Assembly: GCF_013403975.1 (NCBI RefSeq) | Contig: NZ_JABFDH010000001.1 | Coordinates: forward strand, 496,001-560,000 | Reading direction: 5' to 3' | DNA length: 64,000 nt | Source of the DNA: Winogradskyella ursingii | Lineage (GTDB): Bacteria; Bacteroidota; Bacteroidia; Flavobacteriales; Flavobacteriaceae | In this document: one piece after another, positions 28,357 through 37,095 of the stretch | Numbering within the stretch: the stretch's first letter is position 1 | Layout of the letters: every line of letters begins with the position of its first letter | Position numbers and translations under genes: made by a program | The notes under the pieces: model-generated | What the model was told of the DNA's origin: nothing | Database searches by the model: none | The model's input: only the letters and a program-made list of their open reading frames with translations

Positions 28357-28425
28357 TTTTCCTGCGAAAGCAGGAATCCACTCTGCACAAAGATTTAAAT
28401 AGGTTCTTGCTTTCGCAAGAATGGA
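28357..28425. repeat. Paired-hairpin REP-like repeat, copy 2
   Basis: Same architecture and orientation as the copy before murD. First palindrome 28357-28376 (TTCCTGC-GAAA-GCAGGAA), spacer of ~25 bases, second palindrome 28404-28421 (TTCTTGC-TTTC-GCAAGAA). Compared with copy 1, the second stem shows a C-to-T change on one arm and the matching G-to-A change on the other, so pairing is kept. Confidence 0.75.
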
Positions 28426-28435
28426 AAAATAGAAA

Positions 28436-29629
28436 ATGCAAAATATTTTTTCACATATTAAAGGAGACAAAGCCATTTGGGCCATAGCCACACTATTGGC
28501 TATATTTTCATTTTTGCCTGTATATAGTGCTGCTAGTAATTTAGTTAATATCAATGGAGGAAGTACGTTCTCCTTTTTTGTGAAACATTTTATGCACTTG
28601 GCACTTGGTTTTGCAATAATCTATGGTATTCACAAAGTTCCTTATAAATATTTTCGGGGTTTGTCCATGATAATGATCCCTCTAGTTTTGGTGCTTTTGC
28701 TCATAACAATGCTTCAGGGCACAACAATCGATGGTGCTAATGCGAGTCGTTGGATTCAGATTCCTGTTGTAGGTGTTTCGTTTCAAACTTCGACTTTGGC
28801 TGCTGTGGTTTTAATGGTTTATGTAGCGCGATACCTTTCAAAAATAAAAGAGAAAGAAGTTACTTTCAAAGAAACTGTCTTGCCATTGTGGGTGCCAGTA
28901 TTTCTAGTTTTAATTTTGATTTTACCAGCTAATTTTTCGACAACGGCAATTGTCTTCACAATGGTAATGATGCTGTCGTTTATTGGTGGATATCCATTAA
29001 AATATCTTGTTATAATTATTGGAACAGGTTTAGCAGCATTGACGTTTTTTATTTTGGTGGCTAAAGCATTTCCTGACGCTATGCCCAATCGTGTGGACAC
29101 TTGGATGAGCAGGATTGAAAATTTTTCAAACGGAGCAGATACTGAAGCGGACTACCAAATAGAAAAAGCAAAAATTGCCATAGCATCTGGCGGAATTAAA
29201 GGTGTTGGTCCCGGTAAAAGTGTTCAGAAGAACTTTTTACCACAGTCGTCGTCGGATTTTATTTTCGCAATAATTATCGAGGAATACGGCTTGTTAGGTG
29301 GACTATTTTTGCTCATAATGTACTCGTGGTTATTATTCAGAATAGTGATTGTGTCGCAAAAATCAGATACCATCTTTGGAAAATTATTGGTGTTGGGAGT
29401 TGGTTTACCAATCGTGTTTCAGGCCTTGATAAATATGGCGGTTGCTGTGGAATTGTTTCCAGTAACAGGACAAACTTTACCATTGATAAGTAGCGGAGGA
29501 ACTTCTATTTGGATGACCTGCCTAGCCATTGGTATCATACTAAGCGTCAGTGCAAAACGAGAAGAAATAAAAAGAAAAGAAGCATTTGAGGGTGATAATC
29601 CGTTGGATATTTTAAGCGAAACGATTTAA
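28436..29629 (+). CDS. ftsW: Septal peptidoglycan polymerase FtsW (SEDS family)
   Basis: 397 residues with ten hydrophobic segments. SEDS signatures: [66 protein letters not shown] and [22 protein letters not shown]. Known role: lipid II polymerase working with the FtsI-type PBP encoded three cell-wall genes upstream. The ATG at 28436 is about 10 bp beyond the second REP-like repeat. Position between murD and murG supports FtsW rather than RodA. Confidence 0.96.
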   Translation: MQNIFSHIKGDKAIWAIATLLAIFSFLPVYSAASNLVNINGGSTFSFFVKHFMHLALGFAIIYGIHKVPYKYFRGLSMIMIPLVLVLLLITMLQGTTIDGANASRWIQIPVVGVSFQTSTLAAVVLMVYVARYLSKIKEKEVTFKETVLPLWVPVFLVLILILPANFSTTAIVFTMVMMLSFIGGYPLKYLVIIIGTGLAALTFFILVAKAFPDAMPNRVDTWMSRIENFSNGADTEADYQIEKAKIAIASGGIKGVGPGKSVQKNFLPQSSSDFIFAIIIEEYGLLGGLFLLIMYSWLLFRIVIVSQKSDTIFGKLLVLGVGLPIVFQALINMAVAVELFPVTGQTLPLISSGGTSIWMTCLAIGIILSVSAKREEIKRKEAFEGDNPLDILSETI

Positions 29630-29631
29630 CA

Positions 29632-30738
29632 TTGAATAAAGAAAAAACATACAAATTCATACTTTCGGGAGGCGGTACGGGCGGCCATATCTATCCTGCA
29701 ATCGCTATTGCTAACGAATTAAAAACACGTTACCCTAATGCAGAATTTTTATTTGTTGGAGCGGCAGATCGCATGGAAATGGATAAAGTGCCGCAAGCAG
29801 GTTATAAAATAGAAGGATTGTGGATTTCGGGAATACAGAGAAAATTGACGTTGAGAAACTTGGCGTTCCCATTTAAATTAATGACAAGCTTAATGCGTTC
29901 CCGCAAAATTGTGAAATCGTTTAAACCAAATGTGGCTATAGGAACTGGTGGCTTTGCAAGTGGTCCATTACTACAGGCTGCTGTTACTCGAGGTGTTCCA
30001 AGTTTAATACAAGAACAGAACTCGTATCCGGGCATAACCAATAAACTATTGGGCAAGAAGGTGAATACCATATGTGTTGCCTATGAGGGTTTGGAAAAAT
30101 TCTTTCCAAAAGAAAAAATAAAACTAACAGGAAATCCAATTAGAAAAGAATTATTGCAGGTTAGCGGTCAGGAAATTGAAGGTAAAAATGCATTTAATTT
30201 AATCCATAAAAAACATACGCTTTTGGTATTGGGAGGAAGTTTGGGTGCCAGACGTATTAACGAATTAATTGAGCAACATATTGATTTATTTGAAAGTCTG
30301 AATGTTCAAGTCATATGGCAATGTGGCAAATTGTATTGTCAACAATACAAACAATATAATGATGTTAAACATGTGCAGGTTCATGCATTTTTAAATAATA
30401 TGGATATGGCCTATGCTGCTGCAGATGTAATTATTTCAAGAGCTGGAGCTATTTCGGTTTCGGAATTATGTATTGTGGGTAAGCCGGTCATTTTTATTCC
30501 GTCGCCAAATGTGGCAGAAGACCACCAGACCAAAAATGCAAAAGCAGTATCTGATAAAAGAGCTGCGGTTTTAATTAGAGAAACAGATTTAGAAACAGAT
30601 TTTGAACAGGAATTTTCAGAATTGATAAATAATCAAGACAAACGCAAAAAACTAAGTAAAAACATTAAAGAGTTGGCATTGGTAAACGCAACCAATGAGA
30701 TCGTAGATGAGGTCATAAAACTGTTGAAAATAGAATGA
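29632..30738 (+). CDS. murG: Lipid II synthase MurG (GlcNAc transferase)
   Basis: 368 residues, GT28 family. N-terminal [18 protein letters not shown], the UDP-GlcNAc-binding region with [16 protein letters not shown] and [18 protein letters not shown], and [12 protein letters not shown]. It adds GlcNAc to lipid I on the cytoplasmic face. TTG start 2 bp after the ftsW stop; the stop overlaps the murC ATG (ATGA). Confidence 0.98.
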   Translation: MNKEKTYKFILSGGGTGGHIYPAIAIANELKTRYPNAEFLFVGAADRMEMDKVPQAGYKIEGLWISGIQRKLTLRNLAFPFKLMTSLMRSRKIVKSFKPNVAIGTGGFASGPLLQAAVTRGVPSLIQEQNSYPGITNKLLGKKVNTICVAYEGLEKFFPKEKIKLTGNPIRKELLQVSGQEIEGKNAFNLIHKKHTLLVLGGSLGARRINELIEQHIDLFESLNVQVIWQCGKLYCQQYKQYNDVKHVQVHAFLNNMDMAYAAADVIISRAGAISVSELCIVGKPVIFIPSPNVAEDHQTKNAKAVSDKRAAVLIRETDLETDFEQEFSELINNQDKRKKLSKNIKELALVNATNEIVDEVIKLLKIE

Positions 30739-32087
30739 AACTAAAGAGTGTAAATAACATCTATTTTATAGGTATTGGAGGCATCGGTATGAGTGCCCTT
30801 GCACGCTATTTTGTGGCAAACGGAAAGCAGGTTGCTGGATATGACAAAACTCCTTCAGATATTACAAATGTTCTTGATAAATTGGGTGTTGATATTCATT
30901 TTAAAGATGCCATCGAGTATGTTCCAAAGTCTTTTTTGAATTCTGAACAAACAACCATTGTTTATACACCTGCGATTCCAAAAAATCATTCAGAATTAAA
31001 TTATTTTAAGCATAACGGTTTTAATATTTTAAAACGCTCAGAAGTTTTAGGAGAAATTACCAAGCAGACTATATGCTTGGCTGTTGCAGGTACGCATGGT
31101 AAAACGACCACAACTAGTATTTTAGGACATTTATTGAAGGAATGCAATGTACCGGTTACTGCGTTTTTAGGAGGCATCAGTGAGAACTATAATTCCAATC
31201 TTATTCTCAATGGCACTGAAGTGAGCGTAGTTGAAGCCGATGAATTTGATCGGTCGTTTTTAACGCTTTCACCAGATTTGGCATGCATCACCTCAATGGA
31301 TGCAGATCATTTGGATATTTATGGAGATGCTTCAGAACTGATAAAATCGTTTCAGGATTTTGTGAAATGTATCAAGCCCAACGGTAAACTTTTTGTGAAG
31401 AACGGATTGCCGCTAAGTGGAATCACTTATGGTATTGAGGACGATTCAGATTACAGTGCGAAAAACATTAAAATAGAAAACGGGAGTTATGTGTTTGATT
31501 TTATAACACCTGACGAAACCTGTAAAAGTTTAGAATTTAACCTACCTGGAAGACATAATTTGTCTAATGCAATAATAGCCTTAGCGATGGCTGTAGAATA
31601 TGGTTGCCCTATTAAACAGCTCGCTGAGGCATTAGCATCTTACAAAGGTGTAAAACGACGTTTTTCCTACCAGATTAAAACAGATGATTTGGTATTTATT
31701 GATGACTATGCACATCATCCCGAAGAGATTAATGCAGTGCACCAGGCCGTAAGGGAAATGTATCCTGGCAAGAAAGTTTTGGCTGTCTTTCAACCCCATT
31801 TATTCAGCAGAACTCGAGATTTTATGACTGAATTTGCGCAAAGTCTCTCAAAATTTGATGAGATTTTATTGCTGGATATTTACCCAGCTAGGGAACTTCC
31901 GATTACTGGTATAACTTCAAAAAAATTATTAAATAAAATTCAGAATTTAAATAAAAAGTTGATAAAAAAATCAGAATTGATTAATGAAATAAAAAATTCC
32001 GATGCTCAAATAATTTTAACTATTGGAGCTGGAGATATTGGTGAGGAAGTAAAACATATTAAACAAGCCTTTAAAGTTGAAAATTAA
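30735..32087 (+). CDS. murC: UDP-N-acetylmuramate--L-alanine ligase
   Basis: 450 residues. N-terminal [19 protein letters not shown]-binding [10 protein letters not shown] starting at residue 119, [48 protein letters not shown] and [12 protein letters not shown]. It attaches the first amino acid, L-Ala, to UDP-MurNAc in the cytoplasm. Overlaps murG upstream by 4 bases and ftsQ downstream by about 11 bases. Confidence 0.98.
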   Translation: MKLKSVNNIYFIGIGGIGMSALARYFVANGKQVAGYDKTPSDITNVLDKLGVDIHFKDAIEYVPKSFLNSEQTTIVYTPAIPKNHSELNYFKHNGFNILKRSEVLGEITKQTICLAVAGTHGKTTTTSILGHLLKECNVPVTAFLGGISENYNSNLILNGTEVSVVEADEFDRSFLTLSPDLACITSMDADHLDIYGDASELIKSFQDFVKCIKPNGKLFVKNGLPLSGITYGIEDDSDYSAKNIKIENGSYVFDFITPDETCKSLEFNLPGRHNLSNAIIALAMAVEYGCPIKQLAEALASYKGVKRRFSYQIKTDDLVFIDDYAHHPEEINAVHQAVREMYPGKKVLAVFQPHLFSRTRDFMTEFAQSLSKFDEILLLDIYPARELPITGITSKKLLNKIQNLNKKLIKKSELINEIKNSDAQIILTIGAGDIGEEVKHIKQAFKVEN

Positions 32088-32796
32088 TTATAACTATATA
32101 AAAATCACTGGTTTAGTCCTTTTAGTGGGGTTTCTTTATGCGTTTTCAGCCGACAGAAATAGAACTAGAAAAGTCCAAAATCCTCAAATTAATTTTATGG
32201 GCGAAAATAACTTGTTTATCACAGAAACCACTGTTAGTAAATTGTTAATACAAAATCAAAGGACAGTTGCGGAACAGCCTAAAGAAATTATAGATTTGAA
32301 CGAATTGGAGATTGCCCTAAAATCTCATCCAATGATTAAGAAAGCAGAAGTGTTTATGTCAGTAAACGCAGAGCTTTCCGCTGAAATTGAACAAAAAAGA
32401 CCTATTGCACGAGTCCATGCAAATGCATCATATTATGTAGATGATGAAGGTTCAGTGATGCCTTTGTCACCTAATTATTCTGCAAGAGTACCACTCGTTA
32501 CTGGTAATGTTAAGAAAAGCAACCTCGATATAGTATACCAATTTGCAAAAGCGGTGGATGAGGACGAATTCTTAAAAAAACATGTCATTGAAATTCGTCA
32601 AAACGACGATAACACCATTGATTTTAGAATCAGGCAGAACGATTTTATAGTTCATTTAGGAACATTAAATCAGCTCGAAAAAAAGATAAATAATTTCAAG
32701 GCCTTTTATCAAAAAGGATTGAAAGACAAAATTTTAGATACTTACAAAAAGGTGAATCTAAAATTTGATAAACAAGTTATATGCACCAAAAAGTGA
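32077..32796 (+). CDS. ftsQ: Cell division protein FtsQ/DivIB-like
   Basis: 239 residues from a TTG start inside the end of murC. One membrane segment (about residues 8-24, IKITGLVLLVGFLYAFSA), then a periplasmic part with a POTRA-like stretch (NNLFITETTVSKLL) and a beta domain containing the FtsQ-type ARVHANASYYVDDEGSVMPL. The FtsQ call rests on topology, this motif and the conserved position murC-ftsQ-ftsA. The protein links early and late divisome components. Confidence 0.93.
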   Translation: MKINYNYIKITGLVLLVGFLYAFSADRNRTRKVQNPQINFMGENNLFITETTVSKLLIQNQRTVAEQPKEIIDLNELEIALKSHPMIKKAEVFMSVNAELSAEIEQKRPIARVHANASYYVDDEGSVMPLSPNYSARVPLVTGNVKKSNLDIVYQFAKAVDEDEFLKKHVIEIRQNDDNTIDFRIRQNDFIVHLGTLNQLEKKINNFKAFYQKGLKDKILDTYKKVNLKFDKQVICTKK

Positions 32797-32799
32797 AGT

Positions 32800-34131
32800 A
32801 TGGAACAGCATAACATAGCGGTAGGTTTAGATATAGGAACTACAAAAATTGTGGCCATGATCGGTCGCAAAAATGAATATGGTAAAGTCGAGATTTTGGG
32901 TATAGGAAAATCCAAAAGTATGGGTGTGCATCGTGGTGTGGTCAACAATATCACCCAGACCATTCAGTCTATACAACAAGCCGTTCAAGAGGCAGAGGCT
33001 TCAGCATCCGAGAAAATAGAGGATGTTACCGTAGGTATTGCAGGCCAGCACATACGCAGTTTGCAACATAGCGATTACATTACAAGAGCCAATTCAGAAT
33101 TGGTTATAGATGAAGCAGATATTGATCGCTTAATTAACCAAGTGCATAAATTGGTGATGCTTCCCGGTGAAGAAATTATTCATGTTTTACCACAGGAATT
33201 TAAGGTCGATGGTCAGGCTGAAATTAAAGAGCCAATTGGCATGTATGGAGGAAGATTGGAGGCTAATTTTCACGTTGTGGTAGGGCAAGTTTCATCCATA
33301 AGAAATATTGGGCGATGCGTTAAAAGTTCGGGATTACAATTAGAAGGTATTACCCTTGAACCTTTGGCTTCTGCAAATGCAGTATTGAGCAGAGAAGAGA
33401 AAGAAGCAGGTGTCGCGTTGATTGATATCGGTGGAGGCACAACAGATTTGGCAGTTTTTAAAGATGGTATCATCAGGCATACGGCTGTGATTCCTTTTGG
33501 TGGAAATGTCATTACGGAAGACATCAAAGAAGGTTGTTCCATTATCGAAAAGCAAGCCGAACTATTAAAAATAAAATTCGGTTCTGCATGGCCTGGAGAA
33601 AATAAAGACAATGAGATTGTATCCATACCAGGACTGCGAGGAAGAGAGCCAAAGGAAATCACGTTAAAAAATCTATCAAAAATTATTCATGCTAGAGTAG
33701 TAGAAATAGTTGAACAAGTTTATGTCGAAATAAAAAACTACGGGCACGAAGAGCAAAAGAAAAAATTGATTGCAGGCATTGTATTAACTGGTGGTGGTAG
33801 TCAATTAAAGCATTTAAAACAATTGGTGGAATACATCACAGGAATGGATACTAGAATAGGTTATCCAAACGAGCATTTGGCAGGTGATAGTGATGATGAT
33901 ATAGCAAGTCCATTATTTGCAACAGCGGTTGGTTTAGTCATGGACGGACTAAAGCGTCATGACCGTAAAAAAGCAGAAGAGCTTGAAGTGGAAAATGAAG
34001 TCGAAAATGAAAGTATAGAGTCAGTACAAGCAGAAAATGAAACGGTTGTTGGGCCACCGAAAAAAGAGCGTCGTTCGTTCTTGGACAAGCTAACTGAGCG
34101 TGTCAAAGAATTTTTGGACAACGCTGAATGA
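32800..34131 (+). CDS. ftsA: Cell division protein FtsA
   Basis: 443 residues, actin-like ATPase fold. VGLDIGTTKIVAMIG (phosphate 1), a SHS2/1C region (GRLEANFHVVVG), ALIDIGGGTTDLAVF (phosphate 2) and IVLTGGGSQLKHLKQL (adenosine site). A long acidic linker (residues ~385-425, ELEVENEVENESIESVQAEN) leads to a C-terminal amphipathic membrane-targeting helix around SFLDKLTERVKEFLD. It anchors FtsZ filaments to the membrane. 3 bp after ftsQ, 51 bp before ftsZ. Confidence 0.97.
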   Translation: MEQHNIAVGLDIGTTKIVAMIGRKNEYGKVEILGIGKSKSMGVHRGVVNNITQTIQSIQQAVQEAEASASEKIEDVTVGIAGQHIRSLQHSDYITRANSELVIDEADIDRLINQVHKLVMLPGEEIIHVLPQEFKVDGQAEIKEPIGMYGGRLEANFHVVVGQVSSIRNIGRCVKSSGLQLEGITLEPLASANAVLSREEKEAGVALIDIGGGTTDLAVFKDGIIRHTAVIPFGGNVITEDIKEGCSIIEKQAELLKIKFGSAWPGENKDNEIVSIPGLRGREPKEITLKNLSKIIHARVVEIVEQVYVEIKNYGHEEQKKKLIAGIVLTGGGSQLKHLKQLVEYITGMDTRIGYPNEHLAGDSDDDIASPLFATAVGLVMDGLKRHDRKKAEELEVENEVENESIESVQAENETVVGPPKKERRSFLDKLTERVKEFLDNAE

Positions 34132-34182
34132 TAAAAACAAGACATTAATTAATTAAAACATAAAATCCCAAAATCAGAAAAT

Positions 34183-36093
34183 ATGAGCAACAACAATGAA
34201 TTTGGAAATATATCCTTCGATTTGCCAAAGCATCAATCTAACGTCATTAAAGTTATTGGCGTAGGAGGTGGCGGTAGCAACGCTATAAATCACATGTTTC
34301 AACAAGGCATAAAAGGTGTCGATTTTGTAATATGTAACACGGACGCACAAGCACTTCAAAATAGTGGTGTTCCTAATAAAATTCAACTTGGTGTTGCTTT
34401 AACAGAAGGTTTAGGTGCAGGTGCCAATCCAGATGTTGGTGAAGAAGCAGCTGTAGAAAGTTTAGAAGATATACGCAGAATGTTAGATACCAATACTAAA
34501 ATGGTATTTATCACTGCTGGTATGGGTGGTGGTACAGGTACAGGTGCTGCGCCAATCATCGCGAAAATGGCCAAGGAATTGGATATTCTTACCGTTGGTA
34601 TCGTAACAATGCCGTTTCAATTTGAAGGCAAAATGCGAAACGAACAAGCACAGAAAGGGATTGAAAAATTACGTATGCATGTAGATTCGTTGGTGGTAAT
34701 CAATAATAACAAACTACGTGAGGTTTACGGTAATCTTGGATTTAAGGCCGGGTTCTCAAAAGCTGATGAAGTATTGTCTACAGCTTCAAGAGGTATTGCA
34801 GAAGTTATAACGCATCATTATACACAAAACATTGATTTACGTGATGCAAAAACTGTATTGAGCAATAGTGGTACGGCAATCATGGGTTCTGCTGCGGCAT
34901 CTGGTCAAACCAGAGCTCAGGAAGCAATCATGAAAGCTTTGGATTCTCCATTATTAAATGATAATAAAATAACTGGAGCCAAAAATGTACTGTTGCTAAT
35001 CGTTTCAGGTTCTCAGGAAATCACCATTGATGAAATCGGTGAAATCAATGACCATATTCAAAACGAAGCTGGTCACGGTGCCAACATTATTATGGGTGTA
35101 GGAGAAGACGAAAGTTTAGAAGAGTCTATTTCTGTCACAATCATCGCGACGGGTTTTGATATCGATCAGCAAAACGAAATTTCAAATACCGAAACTAAAA
35201 AGGTTATTCATGCACTGGAGGATGCTGAAGATAAAATAGTAAAGGATCCAGCGATTATCACACCGGATATCACTTTAGAAAAGAAAAAGGAGACACCCAT
35301 TGTGCGTCACACTTTAATCGAAGATGTTGAGGAGGAGCCAAAGCCAAAAAACAAGAATAATGGCATGGACTTAATCAAAACTTCAGATTTTTTAAAAAAT
35401 ATGAATGTGGTTTATGACGAGGTTTTAGATAAGAAAGAGGAGACCGAAGAATTTATTATTACGCCTATAAATAAGGCCGAAGTCATTGAAGAGTCAGAAC
35501 AAGAGGAAGAGCAAATCACGCTAACATTTGATTTGCCATTGACCAATAAAGCAGAAGTTAAGGATGAACAGGAATCAAAAGAAGAAAAACTTTTTTTCAG
35601 TTTAGATGAAGACGTGAAGGATTTAAACGTCAATGAGCCTGTTGAAATTATTGCTGTTACGGAAGTCAACAAAGAAGGCGAAAAACGCTATGCTTTGGAT
35701 GATTTTGAAACATTTGAATCTTCAATAAATACAAAGTCTGAAAAGACCGAAGTTAAAGAAGAAGTTGTTTTCGAAAAGAAAGTGCTTCCTGTTCAAGAAG
35801 AAGAGCCGCAACTTCAAGAAGAAATTGATCCTATGAATAGTCCAATCTCTGAGATGTTGATAGCACGTGCAGACGAGCGCAGACGTAAGATGAAAGATTT
35901 CAATTATAAATTCAATACAGCAAAAATAGACGAAATAGAAAAAGAGCCTGCTTACAAAAGACAAGGTGTAAATTTAGAGGATGCACAACATTCCTCAGAA
36001 ACTAATGCTTCAAGAATGTCCGTCGGTACAGATGACAATGATGATATTCAATTAAGAAGTAATAATTCGTTTTTACACGATAACGTAGATTAA
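34183..36093 (+). CDS. ftsZ: Cell division GTPase FtsZ with long C-terminal extension
   Basis: 636 residues against ~380 in E. coli. The GTPase core (about residues 18-335) has the tubulin signature GGGTGTG at 115-121 and NTDAQALQ and NNNKLREVYGNL motifs. The C-terminal ~300 residues are acidic, low-complexity and probably disordered. A short conserved-looking peptide PAYKRQGVNL occurs near residue 590, resembling the Bacteroidota FtsZ C-terminal peptide, but here another ~40 residues follow it. FtsZ polymerises into the division ring. Last gene of the dcw cluster, followed by a terminator. Confidence 0.97.
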   Translation: MSNNNEFGNISFDLPKHQSNVIKVIGVGGGGSNAINHMFQQGIKGVDFVICNTDAQALQNSGVPNKIQLGVALTEGLGAGANPDVGEEAAVESLEDIRRMLDTNTKMVFITAGMGGGTGTGAAPIIAKMAKELDILTVGIVTMPFQFEGKMRNEQAQKGIEKLRMHVDSLVVINNNKLREVYGNLGFKAGFSKADEVLSTASRGIAEVITHHYTQNIDLRDAKTVLSNSGTAIMGSAAASGQTRAQEAIMKALDSPLLNDNKITGAKNVLLLIVSGSQEITIDEIGEINDHIQNEAGHGANIIMGVGEDESLEESISVTIIATGFDIDQQNEISNTETKKVIHALEDAEDKIVKDPAIITPDITLEKKKETPIVRHTLIEDVEEEPKPKNKNNGMDLIKTSDFLKNMNVVYDEVLDKKEETEEFIITPINKAEVIEESEQEEEQITLTFDLPLTNKAEVKDEQESKEEKLFFSLDEDVKDLNVNEPVEIIAVTEVNKEGEKRYALDDFETFESSINTKSEKTEVKEEVVFEKKVLPVQEEEPQLQEEIDPMNSPISEMLIARADERRRKMKDFNYKFNTAKIDEIEKEPAYKRQGVNLEDAQHSSETNASRMSVGTDDNDDIQLRSNNSFLHDNVD

Positions 36094-36130
36094 TAGCAAA
36101 TTTAAGTCATTGTGAGTAACACCTTGTCAA

Positions 36131-36165
36131 GCCCAAAAAGCCTACCTCAGCTTTTTGGGCTTTTT
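36131..36165 (+). terminator. Rho-independent terminator ending the dcw cluster
   Basis: 11-bp perfect stem (36131-36141 / 36150-36160), 8-base loop, then TTTTT. Separates ftsZ from yqeY. Confidence 0.88.
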
Positions 36166-36215
36166 GTAGAAATATTTTCTAATATATAAATCTGAAATCA
36201 ACCTCAGATTTTTAG

Positions 36216-36223
36216 TATCTTCG
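36216..36223 (+). promoter_or_regulatory. Probable -7 box for the yqeY-like gene
   Basis: TATCTTCG, one mismatch to TAnnTTTG, 25 bases before the start codon and after the ftsZ terminator, preceded by the A/T-rich TTTTTAG often seen upstream of flavobacterial start sites. Confidence 0.45.
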
Positions 36224-36247
36224 CATCCTAATAAAATTGAATAGATA

Positions 36248-36697
36248 ATGAGTTTACAAGATGAGGTAATGACTGCGATGAAAGCAGCTATGAAAGAGAA
36301 GGATCAAACGGCTTTAGCAGCTTTGCGAGCTGTAAAGTCTGAAATTTTATTAGCTCAAACAGCGTCAGCGTCTAACGATGGTTTAACAGAAGAGGAAGAG
36401 GTTAAAATCTTATCCAAATTGGTCAAACAACGTAAAGATAGTGCTGTCATTTTTGCTGAACAAAACAGACAGGATTTGGCTGAACCAGAATTGGCACAAG
36501 CAGAGGTAATAAGCCAATTTTTACCAGCACAATTATCTGAAGAAGAAATCACAGTAGAAGTCATGAAGACAATAGCCGCAGTTGGTGCAGAAGGAATGAA
36601 GGATATGGGTAAGGTAATGGGTATTGTAAATAAGAAATTGGCTGGTCAAGCCGATGGGAAGACCATCTCTAATATTGTAAAGGCTAAATTGGCCTAA
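36248..36697 (+). CDS. GatB/YqeY domain protein
   Basis: 149 residues, standard length for YqeY. MSLQDEVMTAMKAAMKEKD, LAALRAVKSEI, VKILSKLVKQRKDSA, EQNRQDLAEPELAQAEVISQFLP and the C-terminal GKVMGIVNKKLAGQADGKTISNIVKAKL are typical. The domain resembles the tRNA-binding tail of the GatB amidotransferase subunit; the exact function of free-standing YqeY is not established. It lies between ftsZ and a tRNA-Arg gene. Confidence 0.95.
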   Translation: MSLQDEVMTAMKAAMKEKDQTALAALRAVKSEILLAQTASASNDGLTEEEEVKILSKLVKQRKDSAVIFAEQNRQDLAEPELAQAEVISQFLPAQLSEEEITVEVMKTIAAVGAEGMKDMGKVMGIVNKKLAGQADGKTISNIVKAKLA

Positions 36698-36757
36698 TTT
36701 AAAAGTTTGGAACTTGGTGTCACCTTGAGCATAGTCGATAGGTCTCATCAAAAAAAA

Positions 36758-36831
36758 GGCCACGTAGCTCAGCTGAATAGAGCACTGGATTTCGGCTCCA
36801 GCGGTCGTAGGTTTGAATCCTACCGTGGTCA
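36758..36831 (+). tRNA. tRNA-Arg (anticodon TCG)
   Basis: A full cloverleaf can be folded: acceptor stem GGCCACG/CGTGGTC with one G-T pair, D arm GCTC...GAGC, anticodon stem CTGGA/TCCAG with loop TTTCGGC (anticodon TCG, reading CGA), and T arm GTAGG-TTTGAAT-CCTAC. Discriminator A at 36831. CCA is not encoded. Confidence 0.95.
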
Positions 36832-36862
36832 CAATCACTCACATTGCGCTGTGGATGAGAAA

Positions 36863-36908
36863 GACAAAACCCATCAAGCTAGCTTGTTTGGGTTTTGTCT
36901 TTTTTTTA
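36863..36908 (+). terminator. Terminator after tRNA-Arg
   Basis: 10-bp stem GACAAAACCC (36863-36872) / GGGTTTTGTC (36890-36899) with an inner CAAGCTAGCTTG palindrome, followed by eight T. Confidence 0.88.
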
Positions 36909-36969
36909 GACATTAGTCTTGGAAAGACTGGTAGTTGTATTTGCAGAATGCAGCTATTTTAGGCTATCT

Positions 36970-36986
36970 AATCCTTCCGTGGTCAC
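36970..36986 (+). repeat. Partial copy of the tRNA-Arg 3' end
   Basis: AATCCTTCCGTGGTCAC matches the tRNA 3' end at 36816-36832 at 16 of 17 positions, 154 bp further downstream. A weaker match (TAGG and spacing) extends a few bases upstream. The rest of a tRNA cloverleaf cannot be folded here. Confidence 0.7.
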
Positions 36987-36991
36987 GAATA

Positions 36992-37050
36992 AAATACTTC
37001 AATAGGAAAAAATGCTAAGCTCGCTTGAGCATTTTTTGTTTGAAGTATTT
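36992..37050. terminator. Nested hairpin terminator between the tRNA region and the SLC13 gene
   Basis: Outer stem AAATACTTC (36992-37000) / GAAGTATTT (37042-37050), inner stem AAAAAATGCT (37007-37016) / AGCATTTTTT (37028-37037). A- and T-rich arms allow use on both strands; it also serves the minus-strand transporter gene that ends at 37096. Confidence 0.75.
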
Positions 37051-37095
37051 CCAAGCAGAAATATCTAATAAATTATTATCCAATAACTATATATT

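Noticed and set aside
33270-33662. 130-codon open frame on the minus strand inside ftsA
   Set aside because: Fully antisense to a clear gene, no recognisable motifs; a shadow of ftsA codon use.
36816-36986. An integrated prophage or island at the tRNA-Arg gene
   Set aside because: Only 154 bp separate the two tRNA-end copies, with no integrase or phage genes; at most it is a scar.
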